Shown: positions 46,461-58,074, counted from the first letter of the stretch. The stretch is DNA of 64,000 nt from Mucor racemosus (GCA_027405735.1 JAPEHQ010000021.1:558001-622000); one strand, 5' to 3'. A program made the numbers and translations. Notes: generated from the sequence alone by a model not told the origin.

Positions 46461-47076
46461 TTTTCCAGTAGGGTTTGTAGTTTGTTGCCCAGCAGACCAT
46501 TCGAATTAGAAATAGCGTTAAATCAGCCGAAAACAGCATATAACGGCTCAAAATTTTGTCGTTTAAGCAACAAGCAGTGACAAATTGAAGTCAGGTATCA
46601 GATATGCACTCAAATGATTTATCTCTGTATTTTGAGAACAAGTGATATAGGTACCTGAATTTGCCAATTGTAATCCTCTTTGTACCATATCAAAGAGCTA
46701 CTTTAATAGATTGGTTTCAAAATGAATTTGTCTCCTTTTATACAAGTATAAAGTTATGATAAAAAGTTGGTATTTTGGAGAAACATAAACCAATTCGTAG
46801 AGGTTAGTTTGCACCACTAATCGGTTACTACAAATAATAGTCGTGGTCATTTGAACGCTGCAGATCGTTGTTTATTATCAGTTGTGAAATTCATTTACCT
46901 CAAAGAAAACTTGATAAAAAACATATCTTACTTGACAGGTTAACTACCATTTATAATTTATTTATTTCTAAAATTTTATATCACAGTTTATACCATTGGG
47001 CAGCTTTAGAGTTTTTACATACTCCTAAAAAAAAAATAAAAAATAAAAAAAACGATAGCGACCATAGTATCGTTAT

Positions 47077-48073
47077 TCACCATTCTAGCGAAGATTGGCA
47101 TACATTTGGCTTTGACTTTACTTGAAATATTCCTCGAACAAGATCCTCAATTACTTTATCATCGTCTAGAGTATTTTCTACTATATCTTTGCAGTAGCAA
47201 GGTGTCACTCTACCATACCAGATGGCACGATGTCCATTGTACGTATAGACAACCAAATTACCAGCAAATGCATGCCCTAAAATATAAGAATGTTCAAGCA
47301 ATAGTCAGATAATAACACAATATAAACTATTATATCAAGTGCTAACCTCCTAAATGGCTAACAAGAGCAATCTTTGTTGCGCCGTCATCTTTACTTGCAT
47401 TCAATGATGCTTGTTGAAGGGCTTTCTGTAATAAAGGTCCGACAGTTCCACAACGGCGATCTTTGTTGCCATGACCACAGATCAAGATCAGATTTGTATA
47501 CGAGCAAGGATATATCGAAAAAGCTTGATAGCATGGCTTTCCATAGATATAATCCAACAAGGCATCGACTCTTCTAGAAGTTATATTTGATATAATGATG
47601 TTATCGGGTAAAAGTAAGACATCTGTGCCTGATGTTGAATATGTAGAAGGTAAAGAACAGTTTGTCACTATCACACGCTGGGTTTCCTGTTCACCTCGTG
47701 AATCATTGCAACCAACCGGATGGTATCTGTTTTCAAATGACCTTTGATCAAGATTTTTTCTTTTTCGTATAGTTTCTACAAATGTTCGTGCTAATCCTTC
47801 GTCTTCAATGTGAGCAGGCCAGTTTGTTTTGCCTGTCATGATAACAATGTGAATAGCGTAAGAAGGCACTGTGTTGTGCAATGGTTTTGATGTGTTAATT
47901 TTTAATTCAGGAGGAACCAAGGGATGAGGACATGGCTTATCACAGCCTTTGCATTCAATGGGTACAATGGGGTTCAATTCTTGGATATCAAGGGGTGGTA
48001 TAATGCTAGTAACTAAATCATTTGTACAAGATGAAGAATAGAGATTGCTTAGACAGTTAGCAAGCCATTTCAT
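47077..48073 (-). CDS. Sucrase/ferredoxin-like protein (Apd1/Aim32 type, thioredoxin-like [2Fe-2S])
   Basis: Starts at ATG 48073 (MKWLANCLSNLYSSS), with one intron (about 47283-47349) and stop at 47077. The C-terminal half carries CGHGNKDRRC, a C-x8-C pair, and after the intron junction HLGGH, the H-x-G-G-H pair. Together these are the two-Cys two-His cluster ligands known for yeast Apd1/Aim32. The N-terminal half has KGCDKPCPHPLVPPEL and a thioredoxin-like strand (IVIMTGKTNWPAHIEDE). The protein is about 310 residues. There is no clear mitochondrial presequence, so an Apd1-like cytosolic form is more likely than Aim32. The redox role is inferred from the family. Confidence 0.9.
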
Positions 48074-48267
48074 TGTAATTGAACATTTATATCAATAAAA
48101 GAAAGTAGAGTATATGCCCCCAGTTTTGTTTGATTTTTTATTTATTTATAATGATTTTAAAGACTATCAGATCGGGTTTGAAGCTCCGGATTAGGTCCAG
48201 GTTTTACAATACGTAACATCATGGCAACAACGTACCAAATCATTAAGAACAAATCATTCAGCACCAC

Positions 48268-48712
48268 TTATTTTTGAGCTTTATCACAGAATGTAGCAAG
48301 TTCAACATCTCTAGTTGATAAACCTTGACAATCATGTGTAGATAATGTAATTTCAACTCTATTATAAACCTAGAAAATCATTGATTAGTTTTTTCTGAAA
48401 AAATTATTTTCACAAAGCAATTTTTTTCTTTTTCTTTTTTTTTTTTTTTTTTACATTGAACCACTCAGGATGATGATCAAGTTTATCAGCTTTTAATGCA
48501 ACACGTGCCATGAAACCAAATGCTTCATTAAAATCTTGGAATGAATACTTTTTAATGATAGCATCTCTATTTTCAACCAAACTCCAGCCAGAAGATAATA
48601 ATGGGGTAAGGAGTTGATCACGTTGAGCTTGAGTGAGTGTAGATACAGACATTTTTGTATAATAATTGAAGAGAAAAGGCTTATTCAGTAACCTTTTCGA
48701 ACCGAGAAGCAT
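48268..48712 (-). CDS. Pterin-4a-carbinolamine dehydratase (PCD/DCoH family)
   Basis: Dehydrates 4a-hydroxytetrahydropterin to recycle the pterin cofactor. Exon 1 is 48712-48455 and exon 2 48369-48268; the 85-nt intron holds a long A run. The active-site motif spans the intron: [19 protein letters not shown], followed by [16 protein letters not shown]. Two in-frame starts are possible. ATG 48652 ([15 protein letters not shown]) gives a normal-size enzyme. ATG 48712 adds [20 protein letters not shown], basic with no acidic residues and like a mitochondrial leader. Which is used cannot be told from sequence. Confidence 0.92.
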
Positions 48713-49605
48713 TTTATATACAAAATTTTGTTTCCCACGGTAATAGGAAAAAAAAGGTCTGAAAGAGATTTATGCTTAAAAGCTATTGAATCATCCAGAG
48801 CCTGACATTAAAATTGAAGATGCTTAAACACTGAAGACCATAGTGGCATTACTTTCTTGATATCCTGAATATTTACAATCAATCTTATAAAAAGTATGCA
48901 TAAATATTATATATTTGCTTATAAATTATCCGATTACTAGATTTCATGTATCAAAAATTAACTACAGCAATTGCAGCCGAAAATTCTGCTAGTCAATCTT
49001 ATCTTCAGCAGAACTTCACTTTTTACAAACTAAAAACGTATAAAAAAAATTTAAAAACATAGAGAAACATTTGCTGATTGTTTAATATTAATACATTATT
49101 TAGTAAATTATGTTTCTGTAGGCCTGAAAAATTCTTAAAAAAAAATTAGCTCTTTATCAATGTTTGCGGGATATTTCTTTCAAAAATTAAGCTGTATTCA
49201 GTTACGATTTGCTGTTTAATCACTATGATAACGCAAATACCAGTAAATACTGTTATAAACGTGTTACTTGATAAGCCTTTTCTTTACATTTCCTCAAGCT
49301 TATTGACGGAATAAGTTGCAAATGTCTCGATCCATGCGATGAGGAAAACATTTGTAATTTTTATTGACACAACTTGTATGGATAAATCCGTTATTTGTCT
49401 GGTTACATTATCTTCAATTTGTACCTGTTATAAACTTGATTTGACAGCAGAGCATAAATTGCTCAAGAAAAGTTCATGAAACTAATGCAAAGATGTTGTT
49501 TCTTTTACACCAGTGACTCGTAAAAATGGCTTCAAAATGACCATATCCAATTTTTTTGTCGAGAAACTTCTGTTAAAAACCAAATATACAACTATAAAGT
49601 ATACA
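48713..49605. other. Intergenic, no gene recognised
   Basis: AT-rich region between two divergent genes (PCD and the PPIH-type cyclophilin). No repeat copy or open frame of note. Confidence 0.5.
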
Positions 49606-50440
49606 ATGGATAAAAAGAGTGAGTGTTTAATGGGATTACATTATAGCCAAACTAAAAAAGGCTTCAATTAGGCTCTCAAGTCGAAAGACCCATCGTTTTC
49701 TTCGATATCTCTATTGGTGATGTTGCCGTAGGACGTATGAAGATGGAACTCTTCTCAGATATTGTCCCTAAAACTGCCGAGAATTTCAGGTAAAAATGAA
49801 TGATTGATCATATTATGTATATAATTTACTGATTTATATACGCGTTTACTTGTACTTATAGACAATTATGTACAGGAGAATACAAGTAAATGAAATTTGA
49901 CATCTTACAAAGATAATTCTTTATATTTAAATTGATAAACATAGGAGAAATAATCAACCACAAGGATTTAAAAATTGTTTATTTCACAGGTAACGTATAG
50001 ATCGGATAACTCAAGATCCACACTTGCTTATAACAACATTGCTTGTAGAGTAATCAAGGATTTCATGGTGCAAGGTGGAGACTTTTTAAAGGGCGATGGT
50101 ACAGGATCAATGAGTATCTATGGCGATAAATTCCCTGATGAAAACTTTATCGAAAAGCATACTGGAGCAGGATTATTATCTATGGCTAATTCAGGCCCAA
50201 ATACAAACGGCTGTCAATTTTTTATTACTTGCGATGCATGCGACTTTTTAGATGGAAAACATGTTGTATTTGGACGTCTTGTAGATGGTTTATTAACTCT
50301 TCGTAAGATTGAAAATGTGTCAACTGGACCCAACAATCGCCCTAAATTACCCGTCAAAATCACTGGTAAGATGAAGGTTAATGTAAAGATTAGTTTTTAT
50401 TCATTAATTTTTTATTTTTATAGAATGTGGACAAATGTAA
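49606..50440 (+). CDS. PPIH-type cyclophilin (spliceosomal U4/U6-associated)
   Basis: Peptidyl-prolyl isomerase of the USA-CYP/PPIH group. Six small exons: MDKK | [20 protein letters not shown]... | QLCTGEY | [14 protein letters not shown] | [13 protein letters not shown]... | ECGQM, with stop at 50438-50440. The N-terminal [18 protein letters not shown], the segment [13 protein letters not shown] and the C-terminal ECGQM match the PPIH pattern better than cyclophilin A. Catalytic FHRVIKDF and NGCQFFITC are intact. The cyclosporin-contacting Trp is replaced by Phe ([12 protein letters not shown]). The 3' end is 42 bp from the convergent MED25 stop. Confidence 0.93.
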
Positions 50441-50482
50441 AATAAGGATTAAATGTTGTAATAAAAAGTATAATTTTGAAAG

Positions 50483-50512
50483 TTACATTCCAGGAGGTGG
50501 ATGTTGTCCATT

Positions 50513-50547
<35 letters not shown>

Positions 50548-53500
50548 GCTGTTGTTGCTGTTGTTGTTGTCTTGCTAAGAATAATCTTTGCTGTAAATCT
50601 CTTACAGCATTAGGTTGCAAATTGAGATTAGCAAGATTAGCCATATTGATATTGTTCATTCCAAGCAAATTGCTTGCATTCATATTATTCATGTTATTAT
50701 TACCAACATTATTACCTAAATTGATATTGGAAAGTAATAAACTATTGGCATTGAGTCCTATGTACAATATCATGTTAGTATAATTGCCTATAAATCATTC
50801 ACAAATACAACAAACCATTCATATTTGGTTGGCCTTGGTTTTGTTGTCCCTGATTTTGCTGTTGACCTTGTTGATTTTGTTGTTGAGGTGTTTGTTGTCC
50901 ACCAGAAGCAGGACTACCCATACCTGCGGCACTCATCATTTGCTGTTGTCTAAGGGTATTTTGTAAATGTTGCACATTAGGGTTATTATTGGCATTTAAT
51001 AAACTTAAATTTGCTGTATTTTGCAGATTTGCCAACATGGCTGGATTGATGTTACTACCTGAAACAGGTGCAGATGAACTAGGTGCCATACTCTGAGGAA
51101 TAGCTCCCGGCGGCATACCATTAGGAGGAACAGTAGTTCCTCCACCTGCATTCAAATCTGGAAGAGGTACTCTTGTAAATACAATACCAATCAGTTTACC
51201 ACCTGTATGAGTCAATACTACACCATGATGTGGTTCTGATGCACCGCCAGCTTGATTTGCTCCCAAATTAAACACGACAGTAGCAATCTAATTACAGCTT
51301 TAGTCAAAATTCACTCTAATCATAGATTCAAACGCTTACATATTTCTTTTGCTCTAAATTTCTAACCAATAAAGTGAAATTGGTTTGATCTTGTTGACTA
51401 CTAGTATTTAATGGTCTAAATTGACAAAATGGCAATTTGTTTTCTATAGCTTGTTTTTGAAGGATTTGTGCTCTCGATAAAGGCGATCGTCCAGCAATCT
51501 GAATTCGTGTTGGCCATATATCGGGTCGACTAGAACATAATATATTTTAGAAATCAATAGTTTGTTGATTAAAATGCACTTACTATTCATCCAAGCTAAC
51601 ACTATTTCCCTTTAAAGTAATCGCAAATGCACCACAATGACAACTGAACTCTTGTAATTGACCCTCTGGTGTTTTTATATGCCATACAATTTGACCTGTC
51701 CAAATGGGTTGAGTTGGTACAGTACCTTGTTGACCAGATTGATCTTGTGGTTGTTGTTGATTTAGTGCACCAGCTTGTTGACCTTGATGTTGTTGTTGTT
51801 GTTGTTGTTGCTGTTGCTGTTGCTGTTGTTGCTGTTGAGCTTGTTGTTGAGCCTGTTGAGCTTGCACTTGTTGTTGTAATAATTGAGCTTGCAATTCATT
51901 AATGTTGGGAGGTCTTGCACCAGGTTGTTGAGGGCTCTGTTGATTTCTTTGAGCTAATTGAGCTGCAATCAACATACGTTGCTGAGGAGTTAAATTAGCG
52001 GGTATTTGTGCATTAGTTATACTGCCAAGATTAAGTTGTTGCTGCTGCTGCTGTTGTTGTTGCATTTGATTTTGCATTAAATTATTTGGTGAATTATTAT
52101 TATTATTGTTATTATTATTCATATCAGGCGTTGAGGGTCTTACTTGTAACCCATTTGGATTAGCTGCATTTCCTGCAAATGCCATGGGAGATGCATTAGA
52201 TGCAGATACTGCTGCTGTTGTATTTATACCACCTGGTGGTTGTGATACACCATTGGCGCCGATAATAGAAGATCGACGTAATTGATCTCCCAATTTCAAT
52301 AATGCAGCTTGGATTGTTTGAAGTTGATTTTGTTGCACAGGTGTCAAATTTACACCTTGAGCAATCAAATTGTTTCTTTGTTGTAAGAGATATTGTTGCA
52401 ATTGATGTGGATTTTGCATACGACCAGCCAATGTCTGTTGTGGTTGAGGAGGTCTTTGCTGTTGCTGTTGCTGTTGTTGAGGTGTTTGATTTTGTTGTTG
52501 TGGAGGTTGTTGTTGTTGATGCTGTTGAGCTTGCTGCTGAGCCTGTTGTTGAGCTTGCAGTTGCTGTTGTTGCAATTGCTGCTGTTGAGCTTGTTGTATT
52601 TGTTGCAACTGTAATTGTTGTTGTATTTGCTGTTGCTGCTGCTGTTGCTGTTGCTGCTGCTGTTGCTGTTGCTGCTGCTGCTGCTGTTGTTGTTGTTGTT
52701 GCTGTTGTTGTTGCAACTGTTGAGGGGAAGGATGTTGTTGATTTTGTGTTTGCAGATGCTGTTGTTGCTGTTGTTGCTGTTGCTGTTGTTGATGCATTTG
52801 TTGTTGAAGTTGTTGCGCTTGTTGCAATTGAAGTTGCTGTGGTGTTAACTGCGTTTGAGGAGGTGTCTGCTGTGGTTGCTGTACGTTTTGAGCCATTGGA
52901 GATGATTTTGGTGGGGTTGAAACAAGTGCAATGTTCTGTTCATTAGGCAAAGGTGAAGCATGTTTTTCGTCAATAGTAGATTCTTCCTTTTTGATGCCGG
53001 AAATAGATCGTCTTTTGTTTGCAATTTCAGCATTAACACGAGCACTGGCTTCGGCAAAGTTTTTAGCATCAAATGCAGGTTTTGGTAAACTGATTTGCCC
53101 AGGCACATTTTCCCTCTTTCTTTTTTTACCAGAATCGCTATTAGCTGAATGTGGTGAATCTATCGCTTGTTTATTCGAAATCAAGTTCTTATTTGCATCT
53201 AAATGGATATATGTTAGCATTTATGCATGTTAGTAAATATATGTGATTTTGATTTACCTATTGTAATCACTGGAGGAGGTGCGACAGGCAATTTGAATCC
53301 TGCTAATTTTACAAGATGAGATGGAACAGCAGTTTCTCGCATAGTATTCAATTCTGTATTTTGTTCATTTACTTGAACCACAATATTATCTAATTCCTTG
53401 CATTCTTTTTTAGGTGAAATCAACGATAGTCGGATATTAGACTACGCACAGACATTTAGTATGCTTCCATGGCAACAGCATGATATAGATTTACCTTTTT

Positions 53501-54292
53501 CATTTCAGTAGTTATATCCTCGAGTTTAAATCCAGCATACTTGTCAACTAAATTACATTTAGAACCGATTCTATAAGGTATACTATTTGATAATAAAATG
53601 CAATGTTGGATCGGTTCTCTTCCATCTAACTCCTCTTTATATTCATCAAACAACTAAATACAAATTGTCAAAAAGTTAAATTTAGATGTAGATAGAACCG
53701 TATTTACCTCTAATGCTGCAACCATGCCTTCTCCAACAGCATTGTTTATAATACCTCCATTTTTAAATGTAATGCTTTTGAGAATATCTTGAAATTGAAT
53801 TGGATCAGATGTAAAATATTTTCGATCTACAGTTGAAACAGAGAATGGCTCATAATCACCAAAAATAACTAAGCCATACTTTAAAACAGGCTAATCAAGA
53901 ATATCAAAAATGTCAGTTTACACACACAATCGAATATTTGCATCAATTTACCGTCAATTTTGTCTTGGTTTGTCCATCTTCAGCTTCTGTTACGATAGGT
54001 AAACGTAATTGTCTATAAATAAACAGAATTAATCTCGAATAAATCAGTAAAAATTATAATATATCTACTTTATAATAGGTTCAACATATGCCTCATAAAG
54101 TAAATCAAAGTGAGGTTTCATTCGAGCTGTTCCATCTACAACGAAAACGATTGCTACTTCTTTTCTTTGATGATGAGAAACAGGAATTTGAGGTGATTGA
54201 TTATGAAGAGGTGTTGGTGATGTATGAGACCCCGGTGTAGTTACATTATTAGCACCTGCAATAGGTGTCGCATTCAAAGTCGGTGTGGACAT
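50483..54292 (-). CDS. Mediator complex subunit 25 (VWA and ACID domains, poly-Q linker)
   Basis: Transcription co-activator subunit in the nucleus. Starts at ATG 54292 (MSTPTLNATPIAGANN). Exons 1-5 (to about 53240) encode a von Willebrand A-type domain: EVAIVFVVDGTARMKPHFDL, LKYGLVIFGDYEPF, NNAVGEGMVAALE, QHCILLSNSIPY. The large exon (about 53199-51583) has a basic Lys/Arg-rich stretch, then extremely Gln-rich sequence including a run of about 25 Gln near 52625-52700. The ACID/PTOV-like domain begins WTGQIVWHIKTPEGQ, continues through RPDIWPTRIQIAGRSPL and VVFNLGANQAGG to KLIGIVFTRVPLP. The C-terminus is Asn/Gln-rich, ending NGQHPPPGM. About nine short introns are present. Both end domains are diagnostic of MED25. 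Confidence 0.92.
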
Positions 54293-54589
54293 GTATGAAA
54301 GAATAAACGCGCGCTTCTTTTTTGTGCTAATTTCCCTTTTTCTTTTTTACTCAACAACAAGAACTAGATTGGTTCTAACAAGGTTCTCTCTCGTATTTAA
54401 TTACTAATATTTTTTTTATAAAAAAAAAGATTGAAAACAGATTGAAATCAAAAAGCAAATGTATTTGGATGTGCTATGTTTCTTTATAAGATTGTATTCA
54501 AAAAGGGGCATTGTAGTTGGGATCTTCGGAAGGCTCAGTTTGCTACAAAGATAGTGTGTGACTCTTTTAATTATAGAAACAACTTGGAC

Positions 54590-55030
54590 GACCTTGCTTC
54601 AAGCTGTGTTGATCTGGAAACATTATTCAACTTATTATGTCTGTAGCTTTGGGTATTACAGCACTGGAGTGGTGGCCATTTTGTATCTAGATACTACAGC
54701 ACATTCTACGCTGTGATATCTTTGTTGACCAAGATCTTTCTTTTGCGAGGCTAGTAGTTGTCAAAATAGATTTTGGCAGCGAAGGCTCCAGACGGTTACC
54801 ACATGAGTTAATTTGGCGCAGATACTTTGGTTTTTGCTCGTTTACTCACCATTCCTCAATCCTACCGAAGAGCTTTGGTCTAAAGTAACGCAGCATACCA
54901 AAAGACATCCATTGGGTTCTTATGATACCCTAACTGCCCGAATAATGGCTGTTTGTTAAACTGTTTCTCGTAAAGACTACGTTGGGTGAATAAGACATGC
55001 AGAGACCTTTTTTTCAAAAAATGTTTAGAA
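54590..55030 (+). pseudogene. Degenerate Tc1/IS630-like DDE transposase fragment
   Basis: The plus strand contains a broken C-terminal transposase: LVYSPFLNPTEELWSKV (third catalytic residue region; compare the usual PYSPxLNPIE.W), KRHPLGSYDTLTARI and a stop, then SRKDYVGWIRHAETFF. Upstream there are only scattered fragments. It differs from both Tc1 families described above. No terminal repeats were found. Confidence 0.7.
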
Positions 55031-55095
55031 GATCGATTTCTTTAATGAATGGTCCTAACAATTTTAGGATCCCTTTATTCTATATATCTATTAAT

Positions 55096-56644
55096 TTAAT
55101 GCATTTTACTAGCTAAAAGAGCAGGATTTTCTATAAAGCTTTTCCATGTATTCCCAAATTGAGCAATGGTAGCCCCATCGATGACACGATGATCGGCAGA
55201 CCAACTCACTGGCAAAATCTGTTTAGCGACAAATTTCTGTGATGCTTCATTAAATCTAGGTAATCTTCTAGCAGATCCTAATGCAACAATGGCTAATTCA
55301 TTAGATACAATGATAGGATTAGCATATGTACCACCGATAGATCCAATATTCGAGAGAGAAATGGTGCCACCTTTTAAATCATTGAATGGAATAGCACCTT
55401 TTTTAGCTAATTGAGTCAATCTATGAATCTCACTAGCTACTTGGAATATGGTTTTCTTCTCTACATTCTTAATATTCGGTACGATTAAACCTTGAGGAGT
55501 ATCCATGGCAACACCAATGTTATGTGCTTCTCGATACACTAATCGAGCTGATCCACCATTCCCTGATTCTTCGATATAAGCATTTAATAAAGGATAATAC
55601 GAAAGAGATAATGATAAACTTTTGATAAGAATAGGCAAATACGAGATCTTTTTAAAGGGAAATCTATCAGGCTGACTACTAATGTACTTATTAAGAGCTT
55701 CTCGATATTCTGAAGTAGCATTAAGCTCAATTTCATCTTTATAGCCCAATTGAGGAATGGATAAGGATTTTGTCATTGTCTTGAACATGACCTTTTGAAT
55801 GGCATTCAATTTGACAGTCTGTCCTGCTTCTTCTGATGTGGTATTTTGATTTGAGATGGCTACCTTGGCATTGCTTTTCTTTTCGACTTGAATACAAGCA
55901 TTAGTTTCGGAATTCTTTAAAACTATAATATAATTCAGTACCTTTTTTAAGTGAACCAAGTTTGATTTGCTTCAAGATATCGCCTTTGAGTAACATTCCA
56001 TTCTTTCCAGAGCCTGTAACATCCTCGATTTTCAAGTCATACTCATTCAATAATCTACGGACAGCAGGCGTAGTCCAAATTGTTTTGTAGTTAGTTGATA
56101 GTGATGTTGATTTGGTATTATCCACAGAAACTGATGGGCTTGAATTGCTGGTAGGAGCAGCATTAGCATCACTGGTATCCTCTTCATCGGTTTCAATGTC
56201 AACTAAAGGATAGCCTACTTTGGCCACATCGTGCTTATCATAATGCAATTTCACTACATTGCCTGCATAGCGAGATGAGATCTCTACTGAAGCTTTGTCA
56301 GATTGTACCTCACAAATTTTATCAAATTCTTGAACTGTAGCTCCAGGCACGACAAACCTATTGTCCGGATTCTCGGTCAAAAAACAAAATACGGTGATTA
56401 TTTATTATAACCTACCATTGTACAATCTCACATTCAGTGATTCCCTCGCCAATATCAGCCAAGAGGAACGGCTTGATCAAACCGAGATTCATTGATGAAT
56501 TATGAAACGATCTAGTCTACTCAACACAATTCAGGTTATCAGGGGCAAAGCGCCGATAGAAACAGTTTATGCAAATTATTTTACCTTGATAACACCTGAA
56601 GCATTTATGTGTTGAACACGGGTTTTGATCAAGTTGAAGAGCAT
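55096..56644 (-). CDS. Lipoamide acyltransferase E2 of the branched-chain 2-oxoacid dehydrogenase complex
   Basis: Transfers branched acyl groups to CoA in the mitochondrial matrix (Val/Leu/Ile catabolism). Exons 56644-56585, 56516-56416, 56357-55942 and 55886-55096 give 455 residues. The presequence is MLFNLIKTRVQHINASGVIK then TRSFHNSS. The lipoyl domain reads LADIGEGITECEIVQW and CEVQSDKASVEI, with the lipoylated Lys in SDKAS. The E3-binding domain is TTPAVRRLLNEYDLKIEDV. The catalytic domain ends with the active-site SADHRVIDGATIAQFG. The last intron (55 nt) has an ACTAATG branch-like site and restores frame. ADIGEGI and YAGNVVKLHYD identify the branched-chain E2 over pyruvate E2. A longer in-frame start exists at 56776 but lacks leader character. 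Confidence 0.93.
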
Positions 56645-57002
56645 CTTCTTGTTCAATCGTGTTAAACTAGAAGATTGATGTGAAAGAAAGAAACCGTGGA
56701 AAAATACTGAAATCAAAAGGTCAAAATGGTCAAAATCCGTGGGAAAATGATCCTTGAATATTTTTATGTGCAGCAACTAAAACAGTAATATTGTCCATCT
56801 AGTACGACATGCTATACGCAAGTTCTTCAACTTTGAATATACAGTTTCCTTATAATGCTCGTAAAACTGAAATGAATGCCAATCAAGAAAATGTGCTTTT
56901 TCTCTGATTAATTTTTCTTGCTCTTGTTACTAAACAATTGACAATTCTTTCGTGATATTAAACATAGTGCCTTTATTCCATAAAAAATGAACAAAGAAAA
57001 AA

Positions 57003-57440
57003 TAATAAAAGTGTTCAGAATTTTTTCATACTGAAATATGTTATAAAGTGGCTTAAAACAAGTAAGTTTCATTATTAGAAAGTGTTAGTAAGCTTAATTT
57101 TTTTTTTTTGGAGATATGGAGCCTCGAAGTTTTCAATCCTTTAGCAGTGAAATACGCATAAAAATCTGAAACATTAACACTGAAAAATTAATACCAATTG
57201 CAAAAAATAAGATATCTTTGGACACTTATTTGGGAATTAAAGCTGAGCATCTCAGGTACATTGACATATAATTTTTTCTTGGTGTTATTTAGTGAAAAAA
57301 AAAGTAGAGTAGGGATGAAAAGTGGGACCCAGTTTTCAAGGAAAAAGCAGTGAATTTTACGCGTTTTTGAGTCTTTCGTGAGATATGAAATAAATTTAGG
57401 AATGATAGGTAGCATAATGGGGCCAGTTTATGTCTGTATA
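57003..57440 (-). repeat. Dispersed repeat R, copy 5 (left block only)
   Basis: On the minus strand it starts ATAAACTGGCCCCATTATGCTACC and stops at AGTGTTCAGAA near 57010. It corresponds to the first ~430 bp of R at 44085. Confidence 0.85.
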
Positions 57441-57528
57441 ATTATGCATTTCCTAAAATAGTGAAAAAAAACTGAAAAATACATGTTCACATGTATGAGG
57501 ATTAAAATTGTAGACCAACAAAAGAGAG

Positions 57529-57603
57529 TGACAAGCTTAACGGGTAGCGCATGCTCTACAAATTGAGGGCGGCGACACACATATTCGTGAGTTCAAACCC
57601 TCC
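57529..57603 (+). repeat. tRNA-like segment (degenerate tRNA or SINE head)
   Basis: AACGGGTAGCGCATGCTCTA resembles a tRNA D-arm, and GAGTTCAAACCC about 50 bp later resembles a Pol III B box (GTTCRANNC). The anticodon arm and acceptor stem do not pair well, so it is not a working tRNA. No second copy is seen in this window. Confidence 0.4.
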
Positions 57604-57735
57604 AAAGGGGAAGCCCTTTGATATTAGGATATGAATTTTAAAAGAGAATCTCCGATGCCCTTGCTTCTCATCGAATATGATCCTCCTTTTTTTCTTAATT
57701 AGTAATTTTTGCATATGTATAGCTAAGTATAAAAG

Positions 57736-57862
57736 ACGAGCCGAGCCTAGGACGAGCTTGACCAAAGCTCGCCACAACGAGCCGAGCTTTGTATCACTCG
57801 AGCTCGTCTAACTTTAACGAGCCTTGAGAAAAGCTCGGCTGCATAAAAAAGGCTCGGCTCGT
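57736..57862. repeat. 127-bp foldback rich in AGCTCG/CGAGCC units
   Basis: The ends ACGAGCCGAGCC (57736-57747) and GGCTCGGCTCGT (57851-57862) are perfect 12-bp inverted repeats. Inside are several GAGCTTG, AAGCTCG, GAGCCGAGC and CGAGCTCG units in both orientations. It is GC-rich against a very AT-rich background. Confidence 0.85.
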
Positions 57863-58074
57863 TTAATATCATTATGTATAGCAAATTTTTTCCTTTCTCA
57901 TTAATGCATATGATATGCATGCTAGTAAATTTAGCTGGCAAAACCCGGCTCGACACCAATACTACCAGCATCCATGGGTTATTGTACGTTCAGCCAGTTT
58001 GAGCAACAGGTTGGTTACCTGCCACTTACACCTACTAAGATCAGCAAGCCCATCATCAGGTCTTCTCAACGAAT

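Noticed and set aside
50427..50783. Poly-Cys open frame on the plus strand
   Set aside because: Antisense of the MED25 C-terminal Gln run.
52302..52946. Long Val/Ala- or Leu-rich open frames on the plus strand opposite MED25
   Set aside because: Antisense of the poly-Gln repeat; low complexity keeps all frames open.
55923..55941. A 19-nt GT..AG intron in the BCKDH E2 gene that restores frame
   Set aside because: A 55-nt intron with the same donor and an acceptor at 55887 also restores frame, has an ACTAATG branch-like site near its end and fits the normal 50-85 nt introns of this window.
56358..56380. Start codon MTENPDNR for the E2 protein
   Set aside because: This stretch is intron sequence; splicing joins EIVQW to FVVPGATVQ and an upstream exon carries the mitochondrial leader.
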